Of a stretch of DNA of 5,768 nucleotides, positions 5,753 through 5,768 are shown piece by piece. This stretch comes from an uncultured Leuconostoc sp. (lineage in GTDB: Bacteria; Bacillota; Bacilli; Lactobacillales; Lactobacillaceae). Under the pieces are notes generated by a model. The model was not told the origin of the DNA. It saw nothing but the letters and a program-made list of their open reading frames with translations, and did not search any database. Made by a program: the position numbers and the translations under genes. The stretch is from contig USIU01000082.1 in NCBI GenBank assembly GCA_900554745.1, positions 1 through 5,768 of the forward strand, read 5' to 3'. Every line of letters begins with the position of its first letter. Positions within the stretch are counted from its first letter, which is position 1.

Positions 5753-5768
5753 GACTTATATAAATCTC

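Overview
The window reads as the chromosome of a lactic acid bacterium (Firmicutes, Lactobacillales). Gene order (infB-rbfA ... truB-ribF, then hrcA with CIRCE operators), strong Gram-positive Shine-Dalgarno sites, moderate GC (about 47-50% where counted by hand) and the protein motifs all fit. My best guess is Leuconostocaceae, probably Weissella, but this rests on general resemblance and was not tested by any search.

Layout. Bases 1-100 are the 3' end of infB (translation initiation factor IF-2), followed by rbfA (ribosome-binding factor A) and a strong intrinsic terminator. A second unit, possibly started by an extended -10 promoter right after that terminator, carries a class I PLP-dependent aminotransferase, a small EIIA-glucose-like protein that has lost the usual phosphorylated histidine, truB (tRNA pseudouridine-55 synthase) and ribF (riboflavin kinase/FAD synthetase). 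These genes are separated by 14 bp, a 14-bp overlap and 6 bp. The ribF terminator hairpin is built from the last codons of ribF. Next comes the class I heat-shock regulatory region: one near-perfect and one degenerate CIRCE operator flank a sigma-A-type promoter, followed by hrcA, the repressor that binds CIRCE.

After hrcA one expects grpE-dnaK-dnaJ. A grpE-like beginning is present (AGGAGG site, GTG start, acidic N-terminus), but within about 20 codons the reading frame turns into an internal piece of a MutS mismatch-repair protein. That piece has clearly lower GC (about 29% by hand count) and ends at a stop codon 16 bases before the window edge. The last ~380 bases therefore look foreign to the rest of the window. 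An assembly or library chimera is the most economical explanation; a real recombination junction is the more exciting but less likely one.

Functionally, the conserved genes serve ribosome maturation and translation (infB, rbfA, truB), flavin cofactor synthesis (ribF) and heat-shock control (hrcA). The aminotransferase and the EIIA-like gene are lodged inside this otherwise standard cluster. I see no CRISPR array, insertion sequence, tRNA or rRNA, and no convincing new biological system. The points most worth a second look are the grpE/mutS junction and the degenerate EIIA protein.
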